Shown here: in pieces, positions 18,437-26,511 of the stretch | Numbering within the stretch: position 1 is the stretch's first letter | Layout of the letters: each line of letters starts with the position of its first letter | NCBI RefSeq assembly: GCF_018131185.1 | Contig: NZ_JAFCJE010000002.1 | Location: forward strand, 496,001 to 560,000 | DNA from: Bradyrhizobium diazoefficiens | Lineage (GTDB): Bacteria; Pseudomonadota; Alphaproteobacteria; Rhizobiales; Xanthobacteraceae | Direction: 5' to 3' | DNA: 64,000 bases | Notes under the pieces: model-generated | Told to the model about the DNA's origin: nothing | What the model saw: only the letters and a program-made list of their open reading frames with translations | The model's database searches: none | Program-made: the position numbers and the translations under genes

Positions 18437-20042
18437 ACGCCCAGGGGCTGACTTCCGAATCCCGCGTCACTTCCACCGAAATCAGATACGGCCCGCCGTG
18501 GCTGAGCGCCTTCTCCATCGCGGCCTTGAACTGATCCGGCGCGGTGACACGCGCCGCCGCGACGCCAAATGACTCGGCTAGCTTGACGAAGTCCGGATTG
18601 ACGAGATCGGACGCCACCACGCGGCCGTCGAAACGTTCGCGCTGGTCGCGGCGGACGTTGCCGTAGGCGTTGTTGTTGAACACCAGCGTCACCACGCCGA
18701 TGTTGAACTGAACGGCGGTGGCAAGCTCCTGCACGCCGAACATGAAGCCGCCGTCGCCGGTGATCGCCACCACGGGCTTGTCGGGATTGGCGACCTTGGC
18801 GCCAAGCGCGGTCGGGAAACCCGAGCCCAGCGTGCCCTGATAGCCCGAGGTGATGAAGGTGCGCGTCTGGTAGACCGGAAAGCCGTACCAGGACGCGAAG
18901 CCGAATTGCGACAGTTCATCAGTGACGATCGCATTCGCGGGCAGCACCTCGCGGAGGATGTTGAGATAGGCCATCTGCGGCTGGATGCGCTGGATCTCCG
19001 CCTGCGCCGTCGCCGTGGCCTCGCGGATCTCCTGGCGCCGCGTGCCGCCTTTGGAATAGCCGGCCCTCTTCACGGCTGCGACGAGATCGGCCGTCCCGTC
19101 CTTGGCGTCGGCGACGATGGAGACATCGGAGGCGAGCCGGCGCATCTCGGCCGGATCGATGTCGATCCTGATGGATTTCAGCCCCTTCGGCTGAAAGGGC
19201 CAGCGGAAGCCCGACGCCGGCAGTTCCGCGCGGGTGCCGATCGCGATCATCACATCGGTTGTCGGCCACAGCTTGTAGGCCGCTGCCATGGTCAGGCCGA
19301 GCTCGTGCGCGTTGGAGACGATGCCGCGGCCGCTGCGGAAAGCAACCACGGGCGCATCGATCATCTCGGCGAGCTCGAGGATCTCCTCGCCCGCCTCGGT
19401 CGCGCCGCTGCCGACGAAGATCATCGGCGCCTTGCCGGCCTTGATTAGCGCCGCGGCCTGCTTGACGAGATCGGCATCGGGCTGCGAAGCGGGCAGGGGC
19501 TCCAGCATCCGGGCAGCGGCGGTGTCCGCGCGCTGGGTGAAGACGTCCCAGGGCATCTCGACCGAGGCCGGACCACGCCGTCCCGACATCATCTCCTGGA
19601 AGGCGCGCGCGACGACCGTCGGCGCGTTGCCGGGATATTCGATCCGATCAGCCCACTTCACATAGGTTCGCAAGGTCGCAAGCTGGTCCGGCATCTCGTG
19701 CAGATGGCCGCGTCCCTTGCCCAGAAATTGCGTCGGCACCTGGCCGGTGACGCACAGCACCGGCTCGTTGCAGCCGAACGCGGTGAGCAGCGCCGCGCTG
19801 GCATTGAGCACGCCGGGGCCCGGCACCACGCTGAACACGCCGGGCCTGCCGCTGGAGCGGGCATAGCCGAACGCCATGTAGCCGCAGGCCTGCTCGTGCC
19901 GTGCGCCGATCACCTTGAGCTGGGCCTGGTGGAAGGCGTCGAACAGGCCGTAGACCTGCGCGCCGGGCAGGCCGAACACAGTGTCGACGCCATGGGCGAC
20001 GAGCCCGCTTACGATCGCTTCGCCGCCGGTGAGGGTGGTCAT
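18414..20042 (-). CDS. ThDP-dependent enzyme, acetolactate synthase-like
   Basis: 542-aa protein with the three-domain layout of the acetohydroxyacid synthase/decarboxylase family. The N-terminal Pyr domain carries the catalytic Glu in ARHEQACGYMAFGYA, a central domain follows, and the C-terminal PP domain has the ThDP/Mg motif GDGGFMFG ending about 25 residues later in VFNNNAYGN. It could act on a 2-oxo acid such as pyruvate or an aryl-pyruvate. It is the last gene of the leftward homoprotocatechuate cluster, 25 nt after the FAH gene, so it probably handles an upstream aryl-2-oxo acid or the product pyruvate; this is inference. ATG 20042 is used, since a start at 20087 would invade the FAH gene. 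Confidence 0.85.
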   Translation of the reverse strand: MTTLTGGEAIVSGLVAHGVDTVFGLPGAQVYGLFDAFHQAQLKVIGARHEQACGYMAFGYARSSGRPGVFSVVPGPGVLNASAALLTAFGCNEPVLCVTGQVPTQFLGKGRGHLHEMPDQLATLRTYVKWADRIEYPGNAPTVVARAFQEMMSGRRGPASVEMPWDVFTQRADTAAARMLEPLPASQPDADLVKQAAALIKAGKAPMIFVGSGATEAGEEILELAEMIDAPVVAFRSGRGIVSNAHELGLTMAAAYKLWPTTDVMIAIGTRAELPASGFRWPFQPKGLKSIRIDIDPAEMRRLASDVSIVADAKDGTADLVAAVKRAGYSKGGTRRQEIREATATAQAEIQRIQPQMAYLNILREVLPANAIVTDELSQFGFASWYGFPVYQTRTFITSGYQGTLGSGFPTALGAKVANPDKPVVAITGDGGFMFGVQELATAVQFNIGVVTLVFNNNAYGNVRRDQRERFDGRVVASDLVNPDFVKLAESFGVAAARVTAPDQFKAAMEKALSHGGPYLISVEVTRDSEVSPWAFIHPPKP

Positions 20043-20067
20043 CTGGCTATTCCACTTCGATTGTTGG

Positions 20068-20937
20068 TCAGGCTTCGTCGACGACACCGTTGCGCAAGCG
20101 TCCGATGCCCTCGGCCTCGATTTCGACGATGTCCCCGGGCTTCAGGTAACGCGGCGGATCGAACCGAGCACCAGCGCCGGTCGGCGTGCCCGTGACGATG
20201 ATATCGCCGGGGACGAGGGTAGCGAAGGTCGAGATATAATTTAGGAGATAGCGGAACGGAAACATCAACCGGCTGGTGCGATCGTCCTGCCTGAGCTCGC
20301 CGTTGACATGCGTGGTGAGCCTGACGTCCGCAATCTGCGCTTCCGTCGTGTAGGGCACCAGCCACGGCCCCAGGCTGCCGCTGGAATCAAAGTTCTTGCC
20401 CTGCGTCACGTTGAACTTGGCGTGGCGCAGCCAGTCGCGCACCGAGCCTTCGTTGCACAGCGTGAGCGCGGCGATATGATCGAGCGCTGCGCTCTCCGGG
20501 ATGTGCCGGCCTTCCTTGCCGATCACCAGCACGATCTCGCCCTCATAGTCGAGCTGCGCGGAGGCGCGCGGGCGCACCAGCGGCGTGTCGTGGCCGACAA
20601 AGGAACGGGGCGAGCGCATGAACATGCTCGGATATTTCGGCGCGTCCTGGCCGTCCTTGTATTCGGCGTTGCGGTCGGGATAGTTGACGCCGATGCAGAT
20701 GATCTTCTCCGGCGCAGGCACCGGCGGCAGCCATGTGATGTCGCCGAACGCGTGATCCGGCGTGCGGCTGGCGGCCTCCTCGGCAAGGCTGATGAGCTTG
20801 CCGGCCGCGATCACTTCCCGCAGCGTCGGATAATCCTTTGCGTAGCGCGCGGAGAGATCAACGATGCCGCCCTCCAGCACGGCGCCGTAGCTGACAACTC
20901 CTTTGACGGAATAAGTGGCGAGGCGGGGGAGTCTCAT
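20068..20937 (-). CDS. FAH-family decarboxylase/isomerase (HpaG-like role)
   Basis: 289-aa fumarylacetoacetate hydrolase-fold protein. The core shows ICIGVNYPDRNAEY, the metal-site residues in LDYEGEIVLVIGKEG, and the C-terminal GDIIVTGTPTGAGARFDPPRYLKPGD. Set between hpaD and the ThDP enzyme, it most likely decarboxylates 5-oxopent-3-ene-1,2,5-tricarboxylate, the step done in E. coli by the double-length HpaG. Here one single-domain protein plus the separate isomerase HpaF would suffice. Gentisate-type acylpyruvate hydrolysis is the alternative family activity. It starts 3 nt after hpaD ends. Confidence 0.87.
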   Translation of the reverse strand: MRLPRLATYSVKGVVSYGAVLEGGIVDLSARYAKDYPTLREVIAAGKLISLAEEAASRTPDHAFGDITWLPPVPAPEKIICIGVNYPDRNAEYKDGQDAPKYPSMFMRSPRSFVGHDTPLVRPRASAQLDYEGEIVLVIGKEGRHIPESAALDHIAALTLCNEGSVRDWLRHAKFNVTQGKNFDSSGSLGPWLVPYTTEAQIADVRLTTHVNGELRQDDRTSRLMFPFRYLLNYISTFATLVPGDIIVTGTPTGAGARFDPPRYLKPGDIVEIEAEGIGRLRNGVVDEA

Positions 20938-20940
20938 GGC

Positions 20941-21924
20941 TCAGTCCGCCACCAGCACGTCGGCCACGAATTTCGGCTCGCGCACGGCTTGCCCTGAGAA
21001 AGGCGAACCTTGCTCGAACCAGGACCGCGGGGCCGGCGCGCCCCACAGCGTCTGGCGGCGCGGATCGCGCAGCGACCAGCGCAGCGGCTCATGGTCGTGA
21101 TCCCCGGTGAAATAATCGCTGGTGTAGAGTTCGAGGCGATGCCCGTCGGGGTCGCGCACGTAAAGGAAGAACGCATTCGAGATGCCGTGGCGGCCCGGGC
21201 CACGCTCGATGTTCTTGACGAAGCCTTGCGAAGCCATGACGTCGCAGAGATGGATGATGTTCATCGCCGTCGGCGTCCAGTAGGCGAAATGGTGCAGGCG
21301 AGGGCCCTTGCCATTGGTGATCGCAAAATCGTGGACGTTGCCCTTGCGATGCATCCAGGCGGCGGCGATGCGTCCGTTCGGACCATCCTCTTCGGCGTAT
21401 TCAGTGAGGCGGAAGCCGAGCCGCGCATAGAAATCGACGGTGTCCTGCACCTCGGCGGCAAAGACGTTGAAATGATCCAGCCGCTGCGGGTGGCAGCCCC
21501 GATAGAGGTCGTAACGGCGCAAGAGATGCGGCCGCCGGTCCATCGATGCATAGAGCTCGATCTGGAAGCCGAAGGGGTCGGTGAATTGCAGGGTGCGGCC
21601 CTGGAAGGGCTGATCGACGAACGCGTATCCGAGGCCGTTCTCGGAGAGGAAGGCGGCGGCCTTGTCGAGATCCCCGTCATTGCCGACCTTGAAGCCAAGC
21701 CGGGCACAGGCCGGCACCGCGGCCTTCCGCAGCACCAGAGAGTGATGCTGGTGCTCCTCGGCGGCGCGCAAGTACACGACCTTGTCGTCGGCGTCCTCGA
21801 CATGCAGGCCGACAATGGTCTCGTAGAACTCGCGGCTCAATTTCAGATCGGTCACGTCGAGCACGACGTGGCTGGAACGGATGATGTTGAACGGCGGCTC
21901 GAAGACGTGTTGCGGTACGGGCAT
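20941..21924 (-). CDS. hpaD: 3,4-dihydroxyphenylacetate 2,3-dioxygenase
   Basis: 327-aa extradiol dioxygenase of the vicinal-oxygen-chelate type. It matches the Brevibacterium/Arthrobacter homoprotocatechuate dioxygenases along its length. Metal ligands are visible as H151 (RLDHFNVF), H212 (RLHHFAYW) and E265 (GHRLELYTSDYFTGD). H198 (GNVHDFAI) corresponds to the second-sphere catalytic His. It opens the ring of homoprotocatechuate to 5-carboxymethyl-2-hydroxymuconate semialdehyde. The metal (Fe or Mn) cannot be read from sequence. Start ATG has GAGGGG upstream. A family A repeat separates it from hpaE. Confidence 0.93.
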   Translation of the reverse strand: MPVPQHVFEPPFNIIRSSHVVLDVTDLKLSREFYETIVGLHVEDADDKVVYLRAAEEHQHHSLVLRKAAVPACARLGFKVGNDGDLDKAAAFLSENGLGYAFVDQPFQGRTLQFTDPFGFQIELYASMDRRPHLLRRYDLYRGCHPQRLDHFNVFAAEVQDTVDFYARLGFRLTEYAEEDGPNGRIAAAWMHRKGNVHDFAITNGKGPRLHHFAYWTPTAMNIIHLCDVMASQGFVKNIERGPGRHGISNAFFLYVRDPDGHRLELYTSDYFTGDHDHEPLRWSLRDPRRQTLWGAPAPRSWFEQGSPFSGQAVREPKFVADVLVAD

Positions 21925-21941
21925 GTGCGTTTCCCCTCATT

Positions 21942-22047
21942 CTGTCATTCCGGGGCGTGCGAAGCGCGAACCCGGAATCCATTCATCCACCAACTCTGCT
22001 GCTCGATTGATTCCGGGTTCGGCTCTTCGAGCCGCCCCGGAATGACA
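21942..22047. repeat. Palindromic repeat family A, copy 4
   Basis: CTGTCATTCCGGGGCGTGC at the left, GCCGCCCCGGAATGACAC at the right, inner CCGGAATCCATTC / GATTCCGGG arms. It lies inside the hpa operon between hpaE and hpaD, so it is transcribed and could act as an mRNA-stabilising or attenuating hairpin. Confidence 0.85.
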
Positions 22048-22053
22048 CCGCCG

Positions 22054-23592
22054 CTAAACGCCCAGCTTCTGAATCTTGTGCGTGCCCCGCGCCAGCGAGA
22101 CGTGCTTGGTTTCCATGTAGAAGTCGAACGAATAATCACCGCCGTCGCGGCCGATGCCGCTCGCCTTCATGCCGCCGAACGGCGTCGGCAAATGGCGGAC
22201 GTTTTCCGAGTTCAGCCAGATCATGCCGGCCTCCAGCGCGTCGGCGACACGCAACGCGCGGCCGACGTCGTTGCTCCAGACATAGCCCGTCAGGCCATAG
22301 CGGATGTCGTTGGCGATCTCGATCGCGTCGGCCTCGTCCCTGAACGGCAGCACCGTGAGGAAGGGGCCGAACACCTCCTCCTGCGCCACGCGCATCTTGC
22401 CGTGCGCGCCGGTCACCAGGGTGGGCTCGACATAATGTCCGCCGCCCGGGCCGTCATGGGCCTTGCCGCCGACCGCGATCGTCGCGCCGTCCTGGCGCGC
22501 GACGTCGAAATAGGAGCAGACCTTCGCCAGATGCCGCTCGTGGATCAGCGGTCCGATCTCGGTGGCGGGATCGAGGGGATGGCCGACCTTCAGCGCCTTC
22601 ACGCGCGCGGTCAGCTTCTCGGTGAACTTGTCCGCAATGCTCGCCTGAACCAGGAGTCGGCTCGATGACGTGCAGCGCTCGCCGTTGAGGGAGTAGATCA
22701 TGAAAACCACGGCATCGAGCGCGCGGTCGAGATCGGCATCGTCGAACACGATCACCGGGTTCTTGCCGCCAAGCTCGAAATGCACGCGCTTCAGGGTCGG
22801 TGCGCCCTGGACCATGATCGCCGAGCCGGTCGCGCTCTCGCCGACGAATCCGATCGCCTTGATGGCAGGATGCTCGGTCAGCGCTTTGCCGGCTTCCTCG
22901 CCGAAACCGTGGACGGTGTTGAGCACGCCGTCGGGAATACCGGCCTGCTTGGCCAGCTTCGACAGCATGTCGGCGGTGACCGGCGACCATTCGGCCGGCT
23001 TGTGCACGACGGTGCAGCCAGCGGCGAGGGCGGGGGCGATCTTCCAGGTCGAGAGCATGAATGGGGTGTTCCACGGCGTGATCACGCCGACCGGTCCGAT
23101 CGGCACCCGCGTCGAGACATTCCAGTGCTCGTCGCTCGGCGTGTTGAGGCCGTCGCGCGCCTCCGCGCATTTGTCGGCGAAGAAGCGGAAATTCTCGGCG
23201 GCGCGAATCGCGGCCTTGGCCATGAAGCGATAGGCTTGGCCGGTGTCGATGCATTCGAGCACCGCGATGTCCTCGGCATTGTCCTCGATCGCGTCGGCCA
23301 CGCGATGCAGCAGCTTCTTCCGCATCGCCGGACCCATGTCGCGCCAGGATTTGAAGGCGAGCGCAGCGGCCGTTGCGGCGCGGTCGATGTCCTCGGCGCT
23401 GCCGCGCGCGACGCTCGCGAGCGTCGTGCCATCGACCGGCGATTTCGTCTCGAACGTCTCGCCCGAGGTCGAGGCAACGGTCTTGCCGTCGATCATGTGA
23501 CCGATTCCGTCGGCACGCAGCTGCTTCAACAGCGGCGCCACGCGGTCGCGGTTGGCCTGGAACACATCGGCTTTGGGGCTGGGCTTATCCAT
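22054..23592 (-). CDS. hpaE: 5-carboxymethyl-2-hydroxymuconate semialdehyde dehydrogenase
   Basis: 512-aa aldehyde dehydrogenase with the oxyanion Asn N175 (TPWNTPF), general base E273 (FELGGKNP) and nucleophile C307 (NGERCTSSSR). Overall similarity and context fit HpaE, which oxidises the ring-opened semialdehyde to 5-carboxymethyl-2-hydroxymuconate with NAD. The N-terminal extension of about 30 residues (MDKPSPKADVFQANRDRV) precedes the usual ALDH core. Its start codon overlaps the end of hpaF by 8 nt, indicating translational coupling; the ribosome binding site GGAAG lies inside hpaF. Confidence 0.93.
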   Translation of the reverse strand: MDKPSPKADVFQANRDRVAPLLKQLRADGIGHMIDGKTVASTSGETFETKSPVDGTTLASVARGSAEDIDRAATAAALAFKSWRDMGPAMRKKLLHRVADAIEDNAEDIAVLECIDTGQAYRFMAKAAIRAAENFRFFADKCAEARDGLNTPSDEHWNVSTRVPIGPVGVITPWNTPFMLSTWKIAPALAAGCTVVHKPAEWSPVTADMLSKLAKQAGIPDGVLNTVHGFGEEAGKALTEHPAIKAIGFVGESATGSAIMVQGAPTLKRVHFELGGKNPVIVFDDADLDRALDAVVFMIYSLNGERCTSSSRLLVQASIADKFTEKLTARVKALKVGHPLDPATEIGPLIHERHLAKVCSYFDVARQDGATIAVGGKAHDGPGGGHYVEPTLVTGAHGKMRVAQEEVFGPFLTVLPFRDEADAIEIANDIRYGLTGYVWSNDVGRALRVADALEAGMIWLNSENVRHLPTPFGGMKASGIGRDGGDYSFDFYMETKHVSLARGTHKIQKLGV

Positions 23593-23983
23593 GGGCGGCT
23601 TCCGCTTTCAGGGCGTCGTGGATGTTGTTGCGCTTCCAGCTCGTGTCCTTGTCGTTGATCTGCATGTCGAACGACAGAGCGAACTTGCCGGCGGCGAAGA
23701 CGGGATCGAGATGGCGGGAGAGCGCCTGGAAGACGTGTTCGCCGGCCTTCTGGCGCGTCTTGAGATCGCGGCCCTCGCCGATGCGCAGCACCATGTCGAG
23801 AAAGCCGTAGTCCTGTCGTGCGTCCGCAATCGCATAATGCTCGCAGCGGATGGCGCGCACGCGGATGCCGCCGAGCGGGAAGATACCGGTCTCGACCGCC
23901 GCCTTGCGCACGACCTCGCACACCAGCTTCATGTCGAGACGGCCGTCGAGATTGGCCGAATATTCGATCGTGAAATGCGGCAT
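23585..23983 (-). CDS. hpaF: 5-carboxymethyl-2-hydroxymuconate delta-isomerase
   Basis: 132-aa tautomerase-superfamily protein beginning MPHFTIEYSANLDG; after Met removal Pro1 is the catalytic base. The pattern IRCEHYAIADARQDYGFLDMVLRIGEGRD fits the CHM isomerase subgroup. It converts 5-carboxymethyl-2-hydroxymuconate to its 2-oxo isomer before decarboxylation. It overlaps hpaE by 8 nt and follows hpaH by about 30 nt, with GGGAGTGAAG as ribosome binding site. Confidence 0.93.
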   Translation of the reverse strand: MPHFTIEYSANLDGRLDMKLVCEVVRKAAVETGIFPLGGIRVRAIRCEHYAIADARQDYGFLDMVLRIGEGRDLKTRQKAGEHVFQALSRHLDPVFAAGKFALSFDMQINDKDTSWKRNNIHDALKAEAAHG

Positions 23984-24015
23984 CGCAGCTTCACTCCCTG
24001 TGTCGTCTTATTGCT

Positions 24016-24822
24016 TTACGCGAAGTAGCAGCTCACCGAGCCATAGGCGCCATAATCGGCTTGAATTGTGTCGCCCTTGCGGGTCTCGATCGGCCGGATG
24101 AAGGAGCCGGCGAGCACGACCTGGCCGGGCTCCAGCGCGAGCCCGAGCGGCGCGATCTTGTTGGCGAGCCAGGCAACGGCGGTCGCGGGATGATTGAGCA
24201 CGCCGGCGGCAAGGCCGGTCTCCTCGAGCTGTCCGTTTCTGAAGCAGAGCGCGCCGATCCAGCGCAGATCGGTGTCGAGCGGGCGGATCGGCCGTCCGCC
24301 GAGCACGATGCCGGCATTGGCCGCATTGTCGGCGATGGTGTCGAAAATCTTCCGCGTCGCCTTCGTCTTGGGATCGACGCGCTCGATCCGCGTATCCAGG
24401 ATCTCCAGTGCCGGCACGACGAAGTCGGTGGCATTGAGCACGTCGAACAGCGTGCAGTCGGGGCCTGAAAGCCGCTTGCTCATCACGAAGGCGAGTTCGG
24501 CTTCCACGCGCGTCGCTATGAAGCGCTCGGTCGGCACCAGCCCACCATCGGCAAAGAACATGTCGTCGAGCAGCACCCCGGAATCGGGTTCATCGATATT
24601 GAGCGCGCTCTGCATCGCCTTCGAGGTCAGGCCGATCTTGTGGCCTTTGACGATGCGGCCCTCGGCGATCTTGACGTCGACCCAGGCCTTCTGAATCGCG
24701 TAGGCATCAGCGATGGTGATACCGGGGAAGTCCTGTGACAGCTGCCTGATCTGCGTGCGGGTCTTCTCCGCCTGGTGCAGACGCCTCGCGCAAGCTTGGA
24801 TATCGTCGTTGGAGAGCGCCAT
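24016..24822 (-). CDS. hpaH: 2-oxo-hept-4-ene-1,7-dioate hydratase
   Basis: 268-aa member of the hydratase/decarboxylase family. It shows KGHKIGLTSKAMQ (about residues 59-71), the acidic metal-binding residues in ATRVEAELAFVM (about 103-114), the GIVLGGRPI block and a C-terminal GDTIQADYGAYGSVSCYF. In the homoprotocatechuate pathway it hydrates the heptenedioate product of decarboxylation to 4-hydroxy-2-oxoheptanedioate, the substrate of HpaI. It is the first gene of the leftward operon, divergent from hpaR across a 111-bp region carrying the palindromic operator candidate. Confidence 0.92.
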   Translation of the reverse strand: MALSNDDIQACARRLHQAEKTRTQIRQLSQDFPGITIADAYAIQKAWVDVKIAEGRIVKGHKIGLTSKAMQSALNIDEPDSGVLLDDMFFADGGLVPTERFIATRVEAELAFVMSKRLSGPDCTLFDVLNATDFVVPALEILDTRIERVDPKTKATRKIFDTIADNAANAGIVLGGRPIRPLDTDLRWIGALCFRNGQLEETGLAAGVLNHPATAVAWLANKIAPLGLALEPGQVVLAGSFIRPIETRKGDTIQADYGAYGSVSCYFA

Positions 24823-24854
24823 TTGTGATCTTACAAATCGGGATGCCGGGAGAT

Positions 24855-24870
24855 ACTTAACATGTTAAGT
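24855..24870. promoter_or_regulatory. Candidate HpaR operator (16-bp perfect palindrome)
   Basis: ACTTAACATGTTAAGT is a perfect inverted repeat in the 111-bp gap between divergent hpaH and hpaR. It is the most AT-rich stretch nearby and has the length and symmetry of MarR-family sites. It lies 33 bp before the hpaH start and 64 bp before the hpaR start, so one bound dimer could repress both directions. Assignment to HpaR is inference from position. Confidence 0.65.
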
Positions 24871-24933
24871 GAATGCGTCAAACACAATTTCGGCTTGCTG
24901 CACTGCAAACGTATTGCGGTTTGAAAGGGCGTC

Positions 24934-25452
24934 ATGGTGAAGAGACCGGCTGATCCAGCGAACGGAAGCGCGCCTGCCGCGCGCCAGGTGCCGATGCGCG
25001 ATTTCTCGCGCTCGCTGCCGATGTCGCTGCTGCGGGCCCGCGAAGCGGTAATGCGGCAGTTCCGCCCCTCGCTGCGCGAGCACGGCTTGACCGAGCAGCA
25101 ATGGCGTATCCTGCGCGCGCTGGCCGCGATCGAAACGGTCGAGGTTACGGAACTCGCGCGCACCGCGTTCCTGCTCGGACCGAGCCTGTCACGCATCCTG
25201 CGCGATCTCGAGGGGCGCAATCTGATCGAGCGCAAGACCGCGAAAGCGGACCAGCGCCGCAGCATGGTCTCGATCTCGAAAGAGGGGGTGAAGCTGATGG
25301 CCTCGGTGGCGCCGAATTCGGAGGCGATCTATGCCGAGATCACCCGGCGCTTTGGCGCACGCAAGCTCGCCGAACTGCAGGACATGCTAGGCGCGCTCGA
25401 ACAGAGTCTCGCAGGGCTGGGGACAGGCGAGGAGGCAAGTGCCGAGGAGTGA
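24934..25452 (+). CDS. hpaR: MarR-family repressor of homoprotocatechuate degradation
   Basis: 172-aa MarR-type regulator. After a basic N-terminal tail it has MRDFSRSLPMSLLRAREAVMRQFRP and then the winged-helix EHGLTEQQWRILRALAAIETVEVTELAR... LLGPSLSRILRDLEGRNLIERK..DQRRSMVSIS. This closely follows HpaR/HpcR proteins, which repress the meta-cleavage genes until homoprotocatechuate or a related aromatic binds. It is divergent from hpaH, with the palindrome between them, and it precedes hpaI on the same strand. Confidence 0.93.
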   Translation: MVKRPADPANGSAPAARQVPMRDFSRSLPMSLLRAREAVMRQFRPSLREHGLTEQQWRILRALAAIETVEVTELARTAFLLGPSLSRILRDLEGRNLIERKTAKADQRRSMVSISKEGVKLMASVAPNSEAIYAEITRRFGARKLAELQDMLGALEQSLAGLGTGEEASAEE

Positions 25453-25545
25453 AGCCAGATATGCGCGCGCGCGCGGCCGATAGCCATGGACATTCACGCT
25501 TTTTTTCGCTCAAAGTGCGGCCCATCGGGAAGGGTTCGGCCCCCG

Positions 25546-25607
25546 AGGCAATCCAGAGTGTCACCGCCGAGGGATGTTGGATTGCTCCCTGTCGCTCGCA
25601 ATGACGA
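25546..25607. repeat. Short palindromic repeat family D, copy 1
   Basis: GGCAATCCAGAGTGTCACCG followed by GTTGGATTGCTCCCTGTCGC and CTCGCAATGACG. It is a truncated or diverged version of the element at 60826-60905. It lies in the leader between hpaR and hpaI; an ATG inside it (25601) is not a credible hpaI start. Confidence 0.6.
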
Positions 25608-25636
25608 CGGTCCAAACAACAAAGAAGGAAGGCAAC

Positions 25637-26413
25637 GTGGCGAACAAGGTCAAGGAAATCTGGAAGTCGGGCAAGGCCGTGGTCAACGCGTGGCTCGCAA
25701 TTCCCTCCGGCTTCTCGGCCGAGATGATCGCGCAATGCGGCTTCGACAGCGTCACCGTCGACATGCAGCACGGCGTGCAGGACTATCTATCGATGGTCCA
25801 GTGCTTCCAGGCGATGGACAAGCATCCGGTGACCCCGATGGTCCGCGTGCCCTGGAACGAGCCCGGCATCATCGGCAAGGTGCTCGACGGCGGCGCCTAT
25901 GGCGTGATCTGCCCGATGGTCAACACGCCGCAGGAAGCCAGGAACCTGGTCTCCTATTCCAAATATCCGCCGCAGGGCGTGCGCTCCAACGGCCCGATCC
26001 GCGCCGGCATGTACGGCACCGCGGGCTCGTATCAGAAGACTGCGAATGCCGACACCATCCTGCTGCCGATGATGGAGACCAAGACCGCGGTCGAGAACAT
26101 GGAAGCGATCCTCGACGTCGAAGGCATCGACGGCGTCTATATCGGGCCGTCCGATCTCGGATTCTCCTACGGCCTCGAACCCAAGCTCGACCGCAGCGAG
26201 CCCGAGATCCTCGCGATCTACGAGAAGATCATCAAGGAGTGCGGCAAGCGCGGCCTCAATCCGGGCATCCATTGCAGCGGCGCCGAAGGCGCAGCGCGTG
26301 CCATCAACATGGGCTTCAAGCTGGTGACGCTGTCGAACGAGGTCGGCCTGATGACGACCTACGCCAAGATGCAGGTCAACGCGACCCGCAAGGATTCGGG
26401 CGGCAAGGCTTAA
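25637..26413 (+). CDS. hpaI: 4-hydroxy-2-oxoheptanedioate aldolase
   Basis: 258-aa class II pyruvate aldolase. It cleaves 4-hydroxy-2-oxoheptanedioate to pyruvate and succinic semialdehyde, the last step of the pathway. Family residues are in place: H45 in VDMQHGVQDY (the same number as in E. coli HpaI), Arg in MVRVPWNEPG, the metal-binding Glu in LLPMMETKTAVEN and Asp in GVYIGPSDLGFSYG. GTG 25637 is chosen because AAGGAAGG precedes it at proper spacing and the protein then begins MANKVKEIW; in-frame upstream ATGs lie within a repeat. It is downstream of hpaR on the same strand. Confidence 0.93.
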   Translation: MANKVKEIWKSGKAVVNAWLAIPSGFSAEMIAQCGFDSVTVDMQHGVQDYLSMVQCFQAMDKHPVTPMVRVPWNEPGIIGKVLDGGAYGVICPMVNTPQEARNLVSYSKYPPQGVRSNGPIRAGMYGTAGSYQKTANADTILLPMMETKTAVENMEAILDVEGIDGVYIGPSDLGFSYGLEPKLDRSEPEILAIYEKIIKECGKRGLNPGIHCSGAEGAARAINMGFKLVTLSNEVGLMTTYAKMQVNATRKDSGGKA

Positions 26414-26426
26414 GAAACTCGCGAAT

Positions 26427-26473
26427 GGCGAATGGGGAGTAGCGAATAGGGCTACTCCCTTTTTCCATTCGCC
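26427..26473. promoter_or_regulatory. Nested hairpin between hpaI and the UxaA-family gene
   Basis: Outer stem GGCGAATGG (26427-26435) pairs with CCATTCGCC (26465-26473). Inner stem GGAGTAG (26436-26442) pairs with CTACTCC (26452-26458), followed by CTTTTT. A downstream CTATTCGCTACTCGCC can pair with the loop AGTAGCGAATAG instead, giving two alternative folds. It could end the hpaI transcript or attenuate the next gene. Confidence 0.55.
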
Positions 26474-26511
26474 ACTCACTATTCGCTACTCGCCTCCGAA
26501 GGAGACCTGCC

